Assembly: GCA_019671005.1 (NCBI GenBank)
Contig: CM033721.1
Span: forward strand, 49,952,864 to 50,016,863
Reading direction: 5' to 3'
Length of the DNA stretch: 64,000 bases
Origin: Hibiscus mutabilis
Lineage: Eukaryota > Streptophyta > Magnoliopsida > Malvales > Malvaceae
Shown here: positions 43,711-55,839 of the stretch, piece by piece
Layout: each line of letters opens with the position of its first letter
Position numbering within the stretch: position 1 is the first letter of the stretch
Position numbers and translations under genes: made by a program
The notes under the pieces: generated by a model
Told to the model about the DNA's origin: nothing
What the model saw: only the letters and a program-made list of their open reading frames with translations
Database searches by the model: none

Positions 43711-44250
43711 ACTATGTGTGGTTTTTTGGAGGTGTTCCCTGAAGAGTTGTAGGGTTTACCACCGGATAGGGAAGTAGAGTTTGGTATAGAGACGTATACG
43801 GGTACAATTATGGTGTCCATTGTTCCGTATTGTATGGCACCGAAGAAGTTGAAGGAATTAAAGACTCAACTCCAAGAGTTGTTGGATCAAGGATTCATCT
43901 GACCTAGTGTTTCACCATGGGGTGCACTGGTTCTTTTTGTGAAAAGAAGGATGGATCAATACGTATGTGCATTGATTACTGACAATTGAATAAATTGACA
44001 ATTAAAAACAAGTACCCGTTTCCAGGAATAGATGATTTGTTTGATCAATTTCTGGGGCAGTTGTGTTTTCAAAGATTAATTTGAGGTCAGGGTTTTACCA
44101 GTTAAAGATGCAGATATGTTGAAGACTACTTTTCGCATGAGATATGGGCATTATGAATTTTTGGTGATGCTATTTGGTTTGATAAATGCTCTGGCTACTT
44201 TCATGGATATGATGAATAGGATGTTCCTTATGTGTGGGCAGAGAGTCAAC
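43711..44250 (+). pseudogene. TK1 reverse transcriptase, catalytic box deleted
   Basis: DVFPEEL-type linker, then MAPKKLKELKTQLQELLDQGFI, SVSPWGAL, MRYGHYEFLVM and FMDMMNRMF are readable through several frame breaks and stops. After MNRMF (44225) the sequence jumps straight to YVWAESQQHSF, the connection that precedes RNase H. The whole FIDD box and thumb region, about 300 bp in related elements, is gone. Confidence 0.85.
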
Positions 44251-44690
44251 AACATAGTTTTTAGAAGTTGAAGAAAGTTTTGACTCATGCTCCTGCCTTG
44301 ATTCAACCCGAGTCTAGTAAGGAGTTTGCAGTCTATAGTGATGCGCCTTATGTTGGGTTGGGTTGTGTATTGATGCAATACAATAAGTTTATGTCTTATG
44401 CATCAAGACAACTAAAAGTTAATGAGCGTAATTACCCGACTCATGATCTAGAGCTTGCGGCGGTTGTGTTTGCTTTGAAAATTTGGAGGCATTACCTTTA
44501 TAGAGAGAAGTCTATTGTTTACACTGATCATAAGAGCTTGAAGTATTTGATGTCTCAAAAGGAGTTGAATCTTAGGCGATAAAGGTGGATTGCGTTTCTT
44601 AAGGATTATGACTTGATGATTGAGTATCATCCTGAGAAAACTAACGTGGTAGCGGATGCGTTAAACCATAAGGTTGTCGTTGAGCTTAAA
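44251..44690 (+). pseudogene. TK1 RNase H
   Basis: Four acidic blocks present: YSDAPYVGLGCVLMQ, DLELAAVVFALKIWRHYLY, YTDHKSLKYLM and VADALNHK. An Arg-to-stop change (TAA, 44580-44582) interrupts ELNLRR/RWIAFLKDYDL. The protein continues through VADALNHKVVVELKAMFARLS with no interval like the one in TK3, which makes this the intronless reference for that position. Confidence 0.88.
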
Positions 44691-45958
44691 GCAATGTTTG
44701 CAAGGTTGAGTGTAAAAAGAGAAGGTGGTTTGTTGGCTGAATTGCAAGTTAAACCTAAATTGTCTCAAAGGATTAAAGAGAGGCAACCATATGATGATTC
44801 GTTGGTACCACATGTTAAGGATATTTTGAATGGTAATCTAATGTATTTTCATTTTGATGAAGATGGGGTTTTGTGCTTTAAAAGTCGAATAGTTGTGCCA
44901 GAAGATTAGGAGTTGAGGTGCACTATTTTGATGGAGGCTCATTCCATTCATTTTTCTATGCATCCGGGTAGTACAAAGATTTATCAAGATTAAAGGATTT
45001 GTATTTTTGGATTGGCTTGAAAAAGGATGTGGCCGAGTTTGTTTCTTGTTGCATGGTGTGTCAGCGGGTTAAAGCTGAGCATCAGTTTCCTTCTAGGATG
45101 TTGCAACCTGTTTAGATTCCAAAATAGAAGTGGGAAAGGATCACCTTGGATTTTGCGACGGGTTTACCTTTGACACTGCCCAAAAATGGTTCAATATGGG
45201 TGATTGTTGATCATTTTACGAAGTGTTCGTATTTCCTAGTTATGCATACAACGTATACGTTGGATAAGTTTGAAAATTTGTATATTCATGAGATCATAAG
45301 GTTACACGGAGATTCTAAGTCGATTATATCAGATAGAAATCCGTGTTTTACATTAAGGTTTTGGGGAAGTCTTTATACATATTTGGGTACAAGGCTTAAT
45401 CTTAGTACGCCTTATTATCCTCAGATGGATGAACAATCTGAATGTGTTATTCAAATTTTAGAGGATATGTTGAGGTGTTGTATAATTGAGTTTCAAGGGA
45501 CTTGGGAGAAGCAACTATCATTAGTGGAGTTTTCTTACAATAATAGTTATCACTCGAGTATCTAGATGGATCCCTATAAGGCTCTTTATGGTCGTAGGTG
45601 TCGTACGCCTCTTTGTTGGGCGGAATCGAGTGAAAAGCATGTGTCAGGGCCCAATTTGATTAAATATACGAATGAGAAAATGAAACTCATTTGTGAAAGG
45701 CTTAGGGCGGCTTCGAGTCGGCAAAAGTCTTATACAGATTTGAAGCGAAAAGAGATTGATTATGAAGTGGGTGATAAAGTTCTTTTGAAACTTTCGCCTT
45801 GGAAGAAGGTGATGAGATTTGGGAGCAAGGGTAATTTGAGCCCTAGATTCATTGGACCTTATGAGGTGATTGAGCGTATTGGTCCGATGGCGTATAGATT
45901 GAGGTTACCAGCCGACCTTGAAAAGATACATGATGTTTTCCATGTGTTGATGCTTTGA
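44691..45958 (+). pseudogene. TK1 integrase
   Basis: Zinc-binding region AHSIHFSMHPGSTKIY...CCMVCQRVKAEH (44935-45080). Catalytic residues all legible: LDFATGLPLT (Asp), IISDRNPCFT (Asp) and DEQSECVIQILEDML (Glu), although the usual DGQSER is altered to DEQSEC. Stops at about 44908, 45113, 45125 and 45563 break the frame. The post-core block MDPYKALYGRRCRTPLCWAE and the GPYEVIERIGPMAYRLRLP region are intact to 45958. Confidence 0.9.
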
Positions 45959-46204
45959 AAGTATAGATTGGATCCGTAGCATGTTGTGCCTATTGAGGAT
46001 ATTGAGTTATGTCCGGATTTGTCCTATGATAAGGAGCCTATAAGGGTGTTGGATTCGAGCACTAAGGTTCTGCGTGGGAAGACCATAGAGTTGGTCAAGA
46101 TATTGTGGCGACATCGAGGAGTCGAGGAAGCCACGTGGGAAAGAAAAGGGGGCATGATGAAAAAATTTCCTCATCTCTTTCTTTCAGGTAAATTCTGGGG
46201 ATGA
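45959..46204 (+). pseudogene. TK1 integrase tail with chromodomain-like C-terminus
   Basis: After a stop at 45956-45958 the frame continues VVPIEDIELCPDLSYDKEPIRVLD and ends with KILWRHRGVEEATWERKGGMMKKFPHLF, the chromodomain-like motif of Tekay/Del integrases. Confidence 0.82.
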
Positions 46205-46210
46205 AATTTC

Positions 46211-46224
46211 TTAAGAGGGAAGAG
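46211..46224 (+). other. TK1 polypurine tract
   Basis: TTAAGAGGGAAGAG directly before the LTR start TGTAACACCCC at 46226. Confidence 0.8.
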
Positions 46225-46225
46225 T

Positions 46226-49200
46226 TGTAACACCCCAAAAATAGGGCTAGACGTTTAAGGGTTCGACCGGGTTTGGTTTGAACTGGATTAGCTAATTGGA
46301 ATTAGTTTCGGGGGATTTAATATTTTAAAAGTACAATATTATGGAGATTAAATTGATTTATGTGATTTAAAATGTTTATAAATTTCATCAAGTATTTTAG
46401 TAATTTAATTGGAGGCTAATTAATTGAGATTAAGTGGATTTGGATTTTAGTGACTAAATTGTAAAAAAGTGCAAAATTGTTTTAATGACTATTTTGTAAA
46501 TGAGTCAATACTAAGAATCCTTAGAGAGCTATAATTTTATAAAATGTTTTAATCAGAAAATGAACACCTTAAATGGGTAAGGAATTGATGGTTAATTGGT
46601 TTCTAAATCATTTTCCTATTCTTCCTAATTTTCTCTTATTTTTTCTCCTTATTTTCCATCACTTTCTATTTCAACTTCCAAACATGATTCTCCAAAATGG
46701 TTTGCTGATTTTCAAAGGAGAATTCATCATTTGATTTTACTCTTGATTTCTAACAAAACCTCACAATGATATCTCAAATATTTCATCAATTTCGCAAGTT
46801 GAGTTTCAAACAAAATCTTACGTCAATTTTGGTGGGAGTTTCTTCAAAGGTGAATTTCTTTTCCTCTCTTAAAACTAAGGTTCTTTGTTGATATTCCCTA
46901 GTAGTTGGCTGATTATGGATTGATATTATTATGGTTTTTGCAATGGATTTCAAGATTTAAGCTATTAATGGTGATTTTGATGATTTGCCTAAAGATTTGT
47001 TTAACTTGATGAAACCTGGACATTTTAATTGGGTTATTTAATGTTTTGATAAGGTAATCATAATGTGAAATGAGATTATGCGAATAAATCCCGAAACTAT
47101 TTAATTGGCTAATTTTTAGATGAGTTTTAGTGGTTTTTGGGGGCTGATTTATGTGTTTTTGAGTTGATGGAGATATAAGGATGTTTAGTAGGTGTTTGTG
47201 GATATGTTTTGATGCAGAATTAATGTTGGAATCACTAGTTTGAAGTTAGGAGTTGATAGAGTGTAGATTGGTGTTGTTTTCGATAGTTTCGCTAAGTTTT
47301 TTGAAGGTTAATGTTAAGGATGAAGGGGATCGTTGTTTAGCAACAAGTTGAATGCATAATGATTAATTTTCCCTCCGGTTTATTGTGGTTAAAACAGGGG
47401 GTGATCAAGGCGAGGTTGCCTAGTTGCTATGTTGCTTTTCTGAGGCTCGATTCGTGTTGGCGAGTGAAGAGTACCAGTTAGTGTGTAAATGAATTAAAGC
47501 TCTTTAAAGGTTTGATCGATGGATCACGGGGGATTAGTTATTGCTAACAAGCTTAACTAAGATCAAGCGTAAGTTGTTCTTACTTCGCTTGAATATTGAC
47601 TTTGAGATGAGCTTGTGGATTTCATGTTGGTTTTAACATGGCTTGGTTTACATGTTGTGGTTTGAACATGGTTTGATTTACTTACTGTAAATGCATCGTT
47701 TTAGATTAATATGCAATGTTTAATAAAGTAAATGAATGCCTATGAGCATTGAGATTTGTTCCTTGAGGGGAATGTGTTATTGCATTTGGCAATGTGGTTT
47801 TGCATATGAAATGATTTTGGGAAATGCATTGGAAAATAGTAAGTAAATGTATTTGAAATGATATATTGGCTATGTGAAGTAATGAGAAACTATTAGATAT
47901 AGTTGGCATGCCATAGGGTTCAAAGTGCATTATAATATAAAAATTGATCGTGTCAAGGTCCTTGAGGAACAATGGTTTAACTAGGCTACTCGGACTGTTG
48001 AGTTATCACTTTGTGTATGCGGTTTAACTAGGCAGCCCAAATTGATGGTATCTTGCGGTTTAAATAGCCAAGGTATGAGATTAGGTGGAGATGAGACCAC
48101 CGAGAATTCAATGTATCCGATGTGTAAGTAAACATTACAATCTTATGAATGTGTGGATGGAGGTGAGACTATCTGGGTCACTACAAATGCCAATATATGA
48201 GATTTATGTATTATTCATAAGAAATCATGAAAGGGTTTTGATAAGCATGCTTTATACTTCACATGAATAGAGGTTTTCAAATGGATTTGAAATGCATCAA
48301 TGTTTTGTTTAAGAGTAACTTCACTAATTATGTGTGCTTAAGCTCTCTTTTTCCATGGATGCAGAGCAATAGAGTTGTAGGCCAGCGTTACTTCATCAAG
48401 GAAGGTCCAAGAGCAAGACATTTACTTGAGTATGGAAAACTAGTTTTAATTCGGTCCATAGGGCAATGTATTACCATGTTTTTTTTGGGAATTTGTAATA
48501 TGGTTTTAATGATGTTGTGATGGATTAGATTGTTGTTGCTTGATGTTTGATTGTTGGAACTTGTATATATGTGTTTGACACTTGAAGGTGTTCTTAGTAA
48601 GCATATAGGGTGAATGTGCCTATGCTCTTGTGGTTCAAGCATGTTTTAAAAGTTGGTTAAAATCTATTGATATGATGCCTATGATGAATTGTAAAAAGTT
48701 TTCCCTTTTGGATGCTAAGTTGATTGGTTTTAGGAAGCATGCCTATAGAATTGCGATTTGATGCGAATCTCCATTCAACTTTCCTGACTCTATGTGTTTA
48801 AAGCTTTTTTGATCCCTAGTTTAGTAGTGTTTATGTGTAAAAGTGTTTGAGGCATGAATGTGTTGTTAATTGGGTGAAAACCAACAATTTTGGACATTTC
48901 AGGTCTAAGGGTATAGGTAGACCGGATGGTGTATTGGTACGAGTATACGTTTTTGAAGCCTCATACCGGTACACGAGAAAGTGTATCAGTTTAGCTACTA
49001 AAATATGAGTTTTGGTTAATGTAGTCCGTGTGCCGATACGCCTGGGGACCGTATCAGTATGGCTGGGCATTATGTTAGTTATTGTAGCTTTATATTTTGA
49101 GATTCTTTCATTTTGGTCCCTGAATCTTGTGTATGCAATTGAATGAGTTCGGTTGGTCAAATTGGGTTGAAATTTGACAAGAAAGCATGTATCCTGACTA

Positions 49201-49488
49201 ATTAAGGATCGGTAACTTCATATTTGGATATGTCTTTGTAAATTATTAGGTTTGCAATTTGGTCCCTAGATTGCAAATTTGCGCGATTGGATGTCGTTTT
49301 GACCCCATATTCAATTTAATTTTCACCCTCTACCAGTATGCTCACCTTAGGTCTTAATAATGCATGTAGAAAAGATAAAAATAAAAAATAGACCTAGGTT
49401 TAACTAATCGTTTTCGAGTTTGTTTCGACAAACCTAATGTAGCTCACTCGGTTCGGTCTGGTGTCTATGTCGGGTCAAGGGGGTTATA
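46226..49488 (+). repeat. TK1 3' LTR (complete, 3.26 kb)
   Basis: Starts TGTAACACCCCAAAAATAGG and ends GGGGGTTATA (CA changed to TA). It aligns with 1-1156 plus 39619-41789. Three GGTTTAACTAGGC motifs lie at about 47972-48070 and CGGTAC-type motifs at 48905-49060. The right flank starts TTCTTGAAGATATG, inside the integrase gene of TK4. It contains no gene. Confidence 0.92.
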
Positions 49489-50250
49489 TTCTTGAAGATA
49501 TGCTTAGAGCTTGTGTACTCGAGTTCGAAGGCTAATGGGAAAAGCATTTTCCACTAACCGAATTTGGTTATAATAACAATTACCAAGCATGTATAAAGAT
49601 GGTTCCTTATGAAGCCTTATTTGGTAGACGATGCAGAACACCTTTGAATTGGTTCGAGCTCATTATTGCAAAGTGATTGGACCTGATTTGGTTCGAGATG
49701 TAGAGGAGAAGGTGAAAATAATACATAACAACCTCAAGAAAGCATCAAATCAGTAGAAATCTTATGCAGATTTAAAGAGAAAAGATATAGAGTTTGAGGT
49801 TGGTGAAAAAGTATTCCTGAAAGTTTGACCTTGGAAAAAGTGTTACGTTTCAGACGTAAAGGAAAGTTGAGTCTGAGATTTATCGGCCCTTATGAAATTC
49901 TAAAGAAAGTTGGCACAATGGCTTATCAATTAGAGTTGCCTTCGGAGTTGAGCAAGATTCACAATGCGTTTCATGTCTCGATGCTCAGAAGGTATCGATA
50001 AGATCCTTCTCATGTGATATCACCGGTAGAGATTGAAATTCAACAAGATTAACTTATGAGGAGGAACCATTGAAGATTGTTTCTCATGGAGTTAAAGAGT
50101 TGAGGAACAAAACCATTTTGTTAGTGAAAGTTCCCTAGTAGAACTATAAAGTATAGGAGGCCACCTGGGAAACAAAGGAAATGATGAAAAAGCAATATCC
50201 GCTTGTTTTTAAATCAAGTACGTTTTAAAATTCGAGGACAAATTTTTCTT
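49489..50250 (+). pseudogene. TK4 integrase C-terminal half
   Basis: ILEDMLRACVLEFEG (the block after the catalytic Glu), then EFGYNNNY, MVPYEALFGRRCRTPLNW, KSYADLKRKDIEFEVGEKVFLKV, LSLRFIGPYEILKKVGTMAYQLELPSELSKIHNAFHVSMLRRY, TYEEEPLKIV and EATWETKEMMKKQYPLVF. Stops at about 49532, 49756, 49829 and 50000, and frameshifts near 49660 and 49840, kill it. The catalytic residues themselves are not in the window. Confidence 0.88.
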
Positions 50251-50264
50251 AAGAGGGAGAGAAT

Positions 50265-52969
50265 TGTAATACCTTAATATTTGGTTAGTGACCAAAAAGT
50301 AAAGAATTAAAAGTTGATGGTTTTAGTTCAGTGACTAAAACACATATTTTTAAAGTTTGGCAGCTAAAGTGAAAAGTTGAGAAACGTTGAGGGAAAAATA
50401 TGCTAATTTTCCCAACTATACCTGATATTCCATTTGTGAATAATTTATCCTGGTATAAGAATTTTGGTAGGAATCATATTTTTGTTACGGGATTTGTGTG
50501 AAAAGTTATACAAAGAATAGGTTTCGGTTAATTTGGGCAATTGTTTGAGCTCAAATTATTACAAAAATTTTATGGAAGTCTTAGGAAGACTCGAGGAATA
50601 TGATATCGTGGTTTTGAATCGTGTTTATTTGATTTAAATTTGATTTTATGCAGTATTTGGAGTAGTAGATGAAAATGGCATTTTTGAAGATAAGTTGATT
50701 CATTAATGGCAAAATGGTCATTTTGCATATACTTTTTAAATGTCTTAAGTTTCGGAAAAGTAAGGAGCATAGATGTCAACATATTATTGGTTATAATCAA
50801 GGGGTAAAATAGTCATTTGTCTATTAAGGAGATTTTTCTTAGTAAATATGGTTAAATAAAGTCATTTGGCATGAAATTAAAGAATAGAAAAGTGTGGAAT
50901 TTTCTCATCTTTGTCCTCCATTGTCGTGATCTTCCTAAGATAGGTAAGGAAATTTTTATATAGTTTCCATGCTTCTAAGTTGGTATGGGTGATTAAGGTG
51001 GATGAAGGAAATGTTGAAATTCCATGTTTTAAGATTTATTAAGTTGGAAAATAGGTTGTGATGTTGTTTCTATGCTTAAAGTGATGAAAATCCTATGGCA
51101 TATGGCATAGGTACCATTCGGCTATGTAGAGAATTTTTTTTGGGGGGTAATAATGCAAAAATTATTTTAGAGATGGAAATGATTAGAATGATGTTTTTCA
51201 TCTTGAATATGTCATTTGGAAGAAGAAAACACTCCCTTATGACTATTTTGTAATTCAGTTAAAGTAAAGGACTTGTTTAGAAATTGTGAAAATGGAAGGT
51301 TTAAATGAAATATTGATATATTGTTGATTCAAAATAACATTTGAAGAATTTTTATGAATTCCCTATAGTGCTTGCCAAATTGATTGATGTATACGAATTA
51401 TACATTCAATTTTGGTTATTGCATATTCGATGTAAATGTAGAGTCTGAGAAAGTTCGGGACTGAATTGAACAAAAAGGAAAGTCAATGATCAAGGGTTGA
51501 GTGATACTCTTCAAATTTGGGTATTTAGTACAGGTAACAAGGTGAATGCATTTATATGTTTTGAATTAGGAAGACTTACAAAAAGTCGACCTGCATGATT
51601 TTATCGAATTGGTAATATTGATTTTCATATGAAATATGATATTTTCACAAGCACAAAGTAAATGTTTGGTGCATGGTGGGGTATGAACTTCCATAATGTA
51701 TTTTTTTATGATAATTTTATTATCATATATCAACAATATGTTATAGCATGATTTACGGCATAATGGAGAATGAACTGCTCCATTATTTTGATTATCGATG
51801 ATGAGTTGTTTACCATCTACAAAATGATATATTCAAAAGGTAATGATATTGTTTTATTGCCCAAGATTACCATTGAGAGTTACAGTATAGTGGCATGCCA
51901 GAGTCTAGCAGCTGCGCCCGACACTTTATATGTCTAGTGATTATTGACCTTTATGGCCTAGTGATTATCGGTCTTTATGGCCTAGTAGTCTGAGACTACA
52001 CGATTCGCATACTTAATTTCTTTCACATGTATGTCTTAGGCTAGTGAAAAGGACTTTTACAAAATGATTTTTAATTTTATTCAATCTTGATATAAAGCAA
52101 TATCGATTTGAAATGGATTTGAATAAGAATTTTCTATACTATGTTTTTAAAGTTAATTACTTATTGATTTAATGTTTAAATTATAATGTCTCACTAAGTT
52201 CGTACTTAACGTGTGTTTTGCTTGTGCACACATAGGTTGATCGATCTAGTTCGTAAGCAACAACGTTTTACATCACCTCGGGGACGAGGATACGTTACAA
52301 GTTATCACAATAATATTTTGACATCCTATATGATGATTTCGATTAGTGACATGTATAATGTTAAACTTGTGTATTTTGTGTAAATTGAACTTTAATCACT
52401 TTATGGTTTGTAATGTTTATAACTAAAATATGGTTTAGTACAACTAATATGTGAATTGGAATGATTTGTAACTGGTTTAGTACAACTAATATGGTTTAGT
52501 ATAACTATAATTGGAATAGTTTGAAATAGACCAGAAAATCTATATTAGGCAGCAAGTTTGAAAAATTGCCATAAATTCCATAAATCGAATTAGAAGGTGA
52601 ATCTTATATGTATGAACTACAAATGATAACTGATTTTGAGATATGTACTAAAAGATATGAATTTTTAATCGATGGAAGGTCAATAAACAGGGCAACAAAT
52701 TCCTTAAAATTTTGCACTGTGCCGTGAGTTTGTGATTTTTTATATAATTTATTTGAGTTATTAATTTATATGGTTAAAAATCTAGTGAATCTAGTTTAAT
52801 TAAAAATTTACAGAATGAATTTTTGATGTCTATAAAAATTTATAAAAAAATCTTGTTCAAGAACAGTGTAGACTGCCACTTTAAGTTTCGATAATAGAAA
52901 TTATTTTAACTTTGTTTTGTAACATCACCGACTCGTGTTTGGTAACGAATACGGGAATGGGGTGTTAAA
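50265..52969 (+). repeat. TK4 3' LTR (~2.7 kb)
   Basis: Starts TGTAATACCTTAATATTTGG after the polypurine tract. The end is placed at GGGAATGGGGTGTTAAA, which resembles the GGTGTTACA terminus with C changed to A; the exact end is uncertain. Around 51890-52010 are two near-identical copies of TTATGGCCTAGTGATTATYG. Near 52425-52505 GGTTTAGTACAACTAATATG repeats two to three times. It contains no gene. Confidence 0.78.
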
Positions 52970-54910
52970 AACCCATTTTCATATGTCTCATATATTGGCA
53001 AATAATGTCACCCCAGATAGACTTAAGTCTATCTTTACATTCAAAAACATAATGTTATTTAACCACATTGGATATACGGATTTCCCCGATGGACTTACCT
53101 CCACCTAATCTCACTTCGGCCCATGATAGGCTTACCCCTACCCGTCATGATAGACTTAACTACCCCTATTGTGAGAAACCAAAGAATATCATCGGCCCGA
53201 GTAGCCAAACTGCTATACCTCAAGAGCCGTAGAGCGATCGACTTTATATTATAGTGCACTTTAAACCCTATGGCATACCAACTATATCTGATACTTTCTC
53301 ATTTACGTCACATAGCTAATATATCAATTTCAAATACATTTACTTATTGTTTTCCAATGCATTTCTTAAAACTATTTCATATGCAAAACCACATTGCCAA
53401 AGGCAACAACATATTCCTTATAGGAACAAATCTCAATGCTCATAGGCATTCATATACTTTGATAAACATTTCATATTAATCCAAAACGTTGCATTTACAG
53501 TAAGTGAATAAAACCATGTTTTAAAACTAAAACATGAAATCCACAAGCTCATATCACATCAATACTCAAGCAAAATAAGGGAAACATATGCTTGATCTTA
53601 GTTTAGCTTTTAGGGCTATAACTAAACTCCCATGATTGACCGATCAGACCTTTAAAGAGCTTTAAAGCATTTATACACTCACCGATACACTTCGCTTTGC
53701 TCGTCAACTCGAAAGAGCCACCAAAAAGTGATGTGCGCAACTTGACAACCTTGCCTTGATCGTCCACTGTTTTAACAATATAAAACCAAAGGGAAAATGC
53801 ATCATTATGCATTCTACTCATTGTCAAAGAAAAATCCCCTACATCCTTAACAATACCCTTCCGAAAATAGTCGAAACTACTGAAAACTCACATCAATCTT
53901 CATTCACCCAACACCTATCATCAACCTTACGATTCTAACATTCAATCTTCATCAAAACACAACAAAAATCACTTTGTAAATACCCTTGTACCTCCAGAAA
54001 TATAAGAATACCTATAACAACCTTAAACACCACTAAAACTCACCTAAAAATTAACCAATCAAATGGTTTCAAGATTTATTTCAACAATCTCATTTCGCAT
54101 TATGTTTACCTTATCAAAATATGAATTTACCCAATTAAAATCTTTAGGTTTCACCATCTTAAACAAATCTATAAGCGAATCACCAAAAACTCAATTAATT
54201 AATCAATTCTTGAAATCCATTACAAAACTAAGTTAAAATGTATCTAATATCAACCAACTACTAGGGAATATCAATAAAAAAACCTTAGTTTTAATAGAGG
54301 AAAAGAAATTCACCTTTGGAAAAACTCCCACCAAAATTGACATAAGTATTTCCTTGAAATCAAACATATGAAATGGATGAAATCTTGAGAAATCCTTGCA
54401 ATGTTTTATTTGGAATCAAAGTATAATCAAATGATAATTTCTTCATCGAAAATAAGCAAAGAATTCTGGAAATCTTATTTGGAAATTAAAATGGAAAGTG
54501 AGGGAAAATAAGGAGGAAAAATGAGAGAAAAGTAGAAAGAATAGGAAAATGATTTAGAAATCAATTAACCGTCAACTCCTTACTCAATTAAGGTGGTGAT
54601 TTTTGATTAAAAACATTAGAAAATAATAGCTCTCTAAGGATTCTTAGTATTTCAAAGTTTACATTTCAGTCACTAAATCACAAAATCCATTTAATTAGAT
54701 TAAAATGGCCTTTAATTAAAAACCCAAAATGTTTAATATAAAGATTAAACACCTTTAAAAAAATACAAACCTTTGACAATTAGTAAAAATTCCCATTTTT
54801 ACATTTTAATTTTACTCAAAACGTAGTTAATCCATTAATTCGGTTTAACTGGTTTGAACTAAACCTGGTCAAAGCCCTAAATCTTCTAAACCTATTTTTA
54901 GGGTGTTAAA
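52970..54910 (-). repeat. TK1-type LTR fragment, minus strand (U3 side)
   Basis: Reverse-complement match to about 46226-48205 of the TK1 3' LTR: CATATATTGGCAAATAATGTCACCCCAGATAG, ATTGCCAAAGGCAACAAC, CCTAGTAGTTGG in reverse, through CCTATTTTTAGGGTGTTA. The U5 side is missing and the left edge abuts the TK4 LTR end. The U3 terminus reads GGGTGTTAAA instead of GGGTGTTACA. It contains no gene; the ORFs here are LTR sequence. Confidence 0.85.
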
Positions 54911-55622
54911 ATAATGCCAAAACATTCAATTATTAAAAACCAAAAAGCTAAGCGTTCATCGCAAAACACCCCTAGCCAACTTAAAAGATTAGTTCATGGT
55001 TGGGGAAACCAACAAAATCATATAATTTTTAAACATCAAATCATAAATAAAACTAAGAGAAATAGAAAAAAGGAGATTCGTCGATGCAGCCATTTAATGG
55101 ATCAAGAGCTCTCGATCACTGCCTAGTTCGAGCCATGGTTTACCCTCTACCCCCACTTTCTTCTCACGGCGCAACCTTCTTTTTCTCAATCGATCGGCTT
55201 CTTTATATAGGCACTCATGTAAACCCTAATTAGGGTTTGGTTTTTGAAAGTTTGTTAGGCACCATTGTAGGTGCGCTATCCTCTCTTTGAATTAGGCATG
55301 ACTTGGCTTCGACTCACGGTTGTTTGACCGAGCCTCGATCGTCCTTCTTTTGCCAACTAAGCTTGGTATTCTTACTTCTTGCTTTTGCCAACTATGCTCG
55401 GCATTTCTCTTTCCTGCATTCTACCAACTGTGCTCCAGACCTGCCACAACCTGTACACCACAACAAGAAAACACCCTTTCACTATGGTAATAAAAATAAT
55501 GTGTTCCTTAACTTCTAGATGCAAAAGCATGAAACTATTGGCAAAATGCACAAATATGTACCCAAAGTCAACCAATAGCATGGCAATATATGCATAAAAG
55601 TAGATCTTTTGAGGAGTTAACA
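54911..55622 (-). repeat. ATH2 3' LTR fragment
   Basis: The right end GTTAACA (TGTTAAC on its own strand) is preceded on that strand by a purine run and TTGGGGACAATGC, the same arrangement as in ATH1. TTAGTTCATGGTTGGG near 54985 matches the ATH1 LTR. The left part is lost where the TK1-type LTR fragment abuts. Confidence 0.78.
55201..55210 (-). promoter_or_regulatory. TATA box in ATH2 LTR fragment
   Basis: CTATATAAAG on the minus strand at the place equivalent to the ATH1 TATA box. Confidence 0.55.
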
Positions 55623-55839
55623 TATACCCCTAATCATAGAGATTGCATTGTCCCCAATGCAAAAACAACATGCAATGATAGCCAACAAAATGTAGTTACA
55701 ATTATAAAACAAATGTCATGACAATAACTAAATGCAATTACAATGATAATGCAAATGTAATGACAATACTTTTTAACAAAAGGAAATTACACTACATGAT
55801 ATGCATGCCTACTAAAATCTAAAAGAGTAACTCAGTCAA

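Larger units (their letters stand above)
1..49488 (+). mobile_element. TK1: Ty3/Gypsy chromovirus (Tekay/Del-like), degenerate, split by TK2
   Basis: The outermost element seen nearly whole. Its 5' LTR is in two pieces (1-1156 and 39619-41789) with the 38-kb TK2 block between them. Next come a primer binding site, gag, protease, RT, RNase H, integrase and a chromodomain-like C-terminus (42027-46204), a polypurine tract and a 3' LTR (46226-49488). About 23 bp of the 5' LTR start lie left of the window, judged by alignment to the 3' LTR. The domain order PR-RT-RH-IN and the integrase C-terminus fit Ty3/Gypsy chromoviruses. Every coding domain has stops or frameshifts, and the RT has lost its catalytic box. 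The right flank is the integrase gene of TK4, so TK1 inserted into TK4. Confidence 0.88.
49489..52969 (+). mobile_element. TK4: right-hand remnant of a Ty3/Gypsy chromovirus
   Basis: The end of an integrase gene, a polypurine tract (50251-50263, AAGAGGGAGAGAA) and a 3' LTR (50265-52969). The left part lies beyond TK1, outside the window. The LTR differs from TK1-TK3 LTRs, so this is a separate family. Confidence 0.85.
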
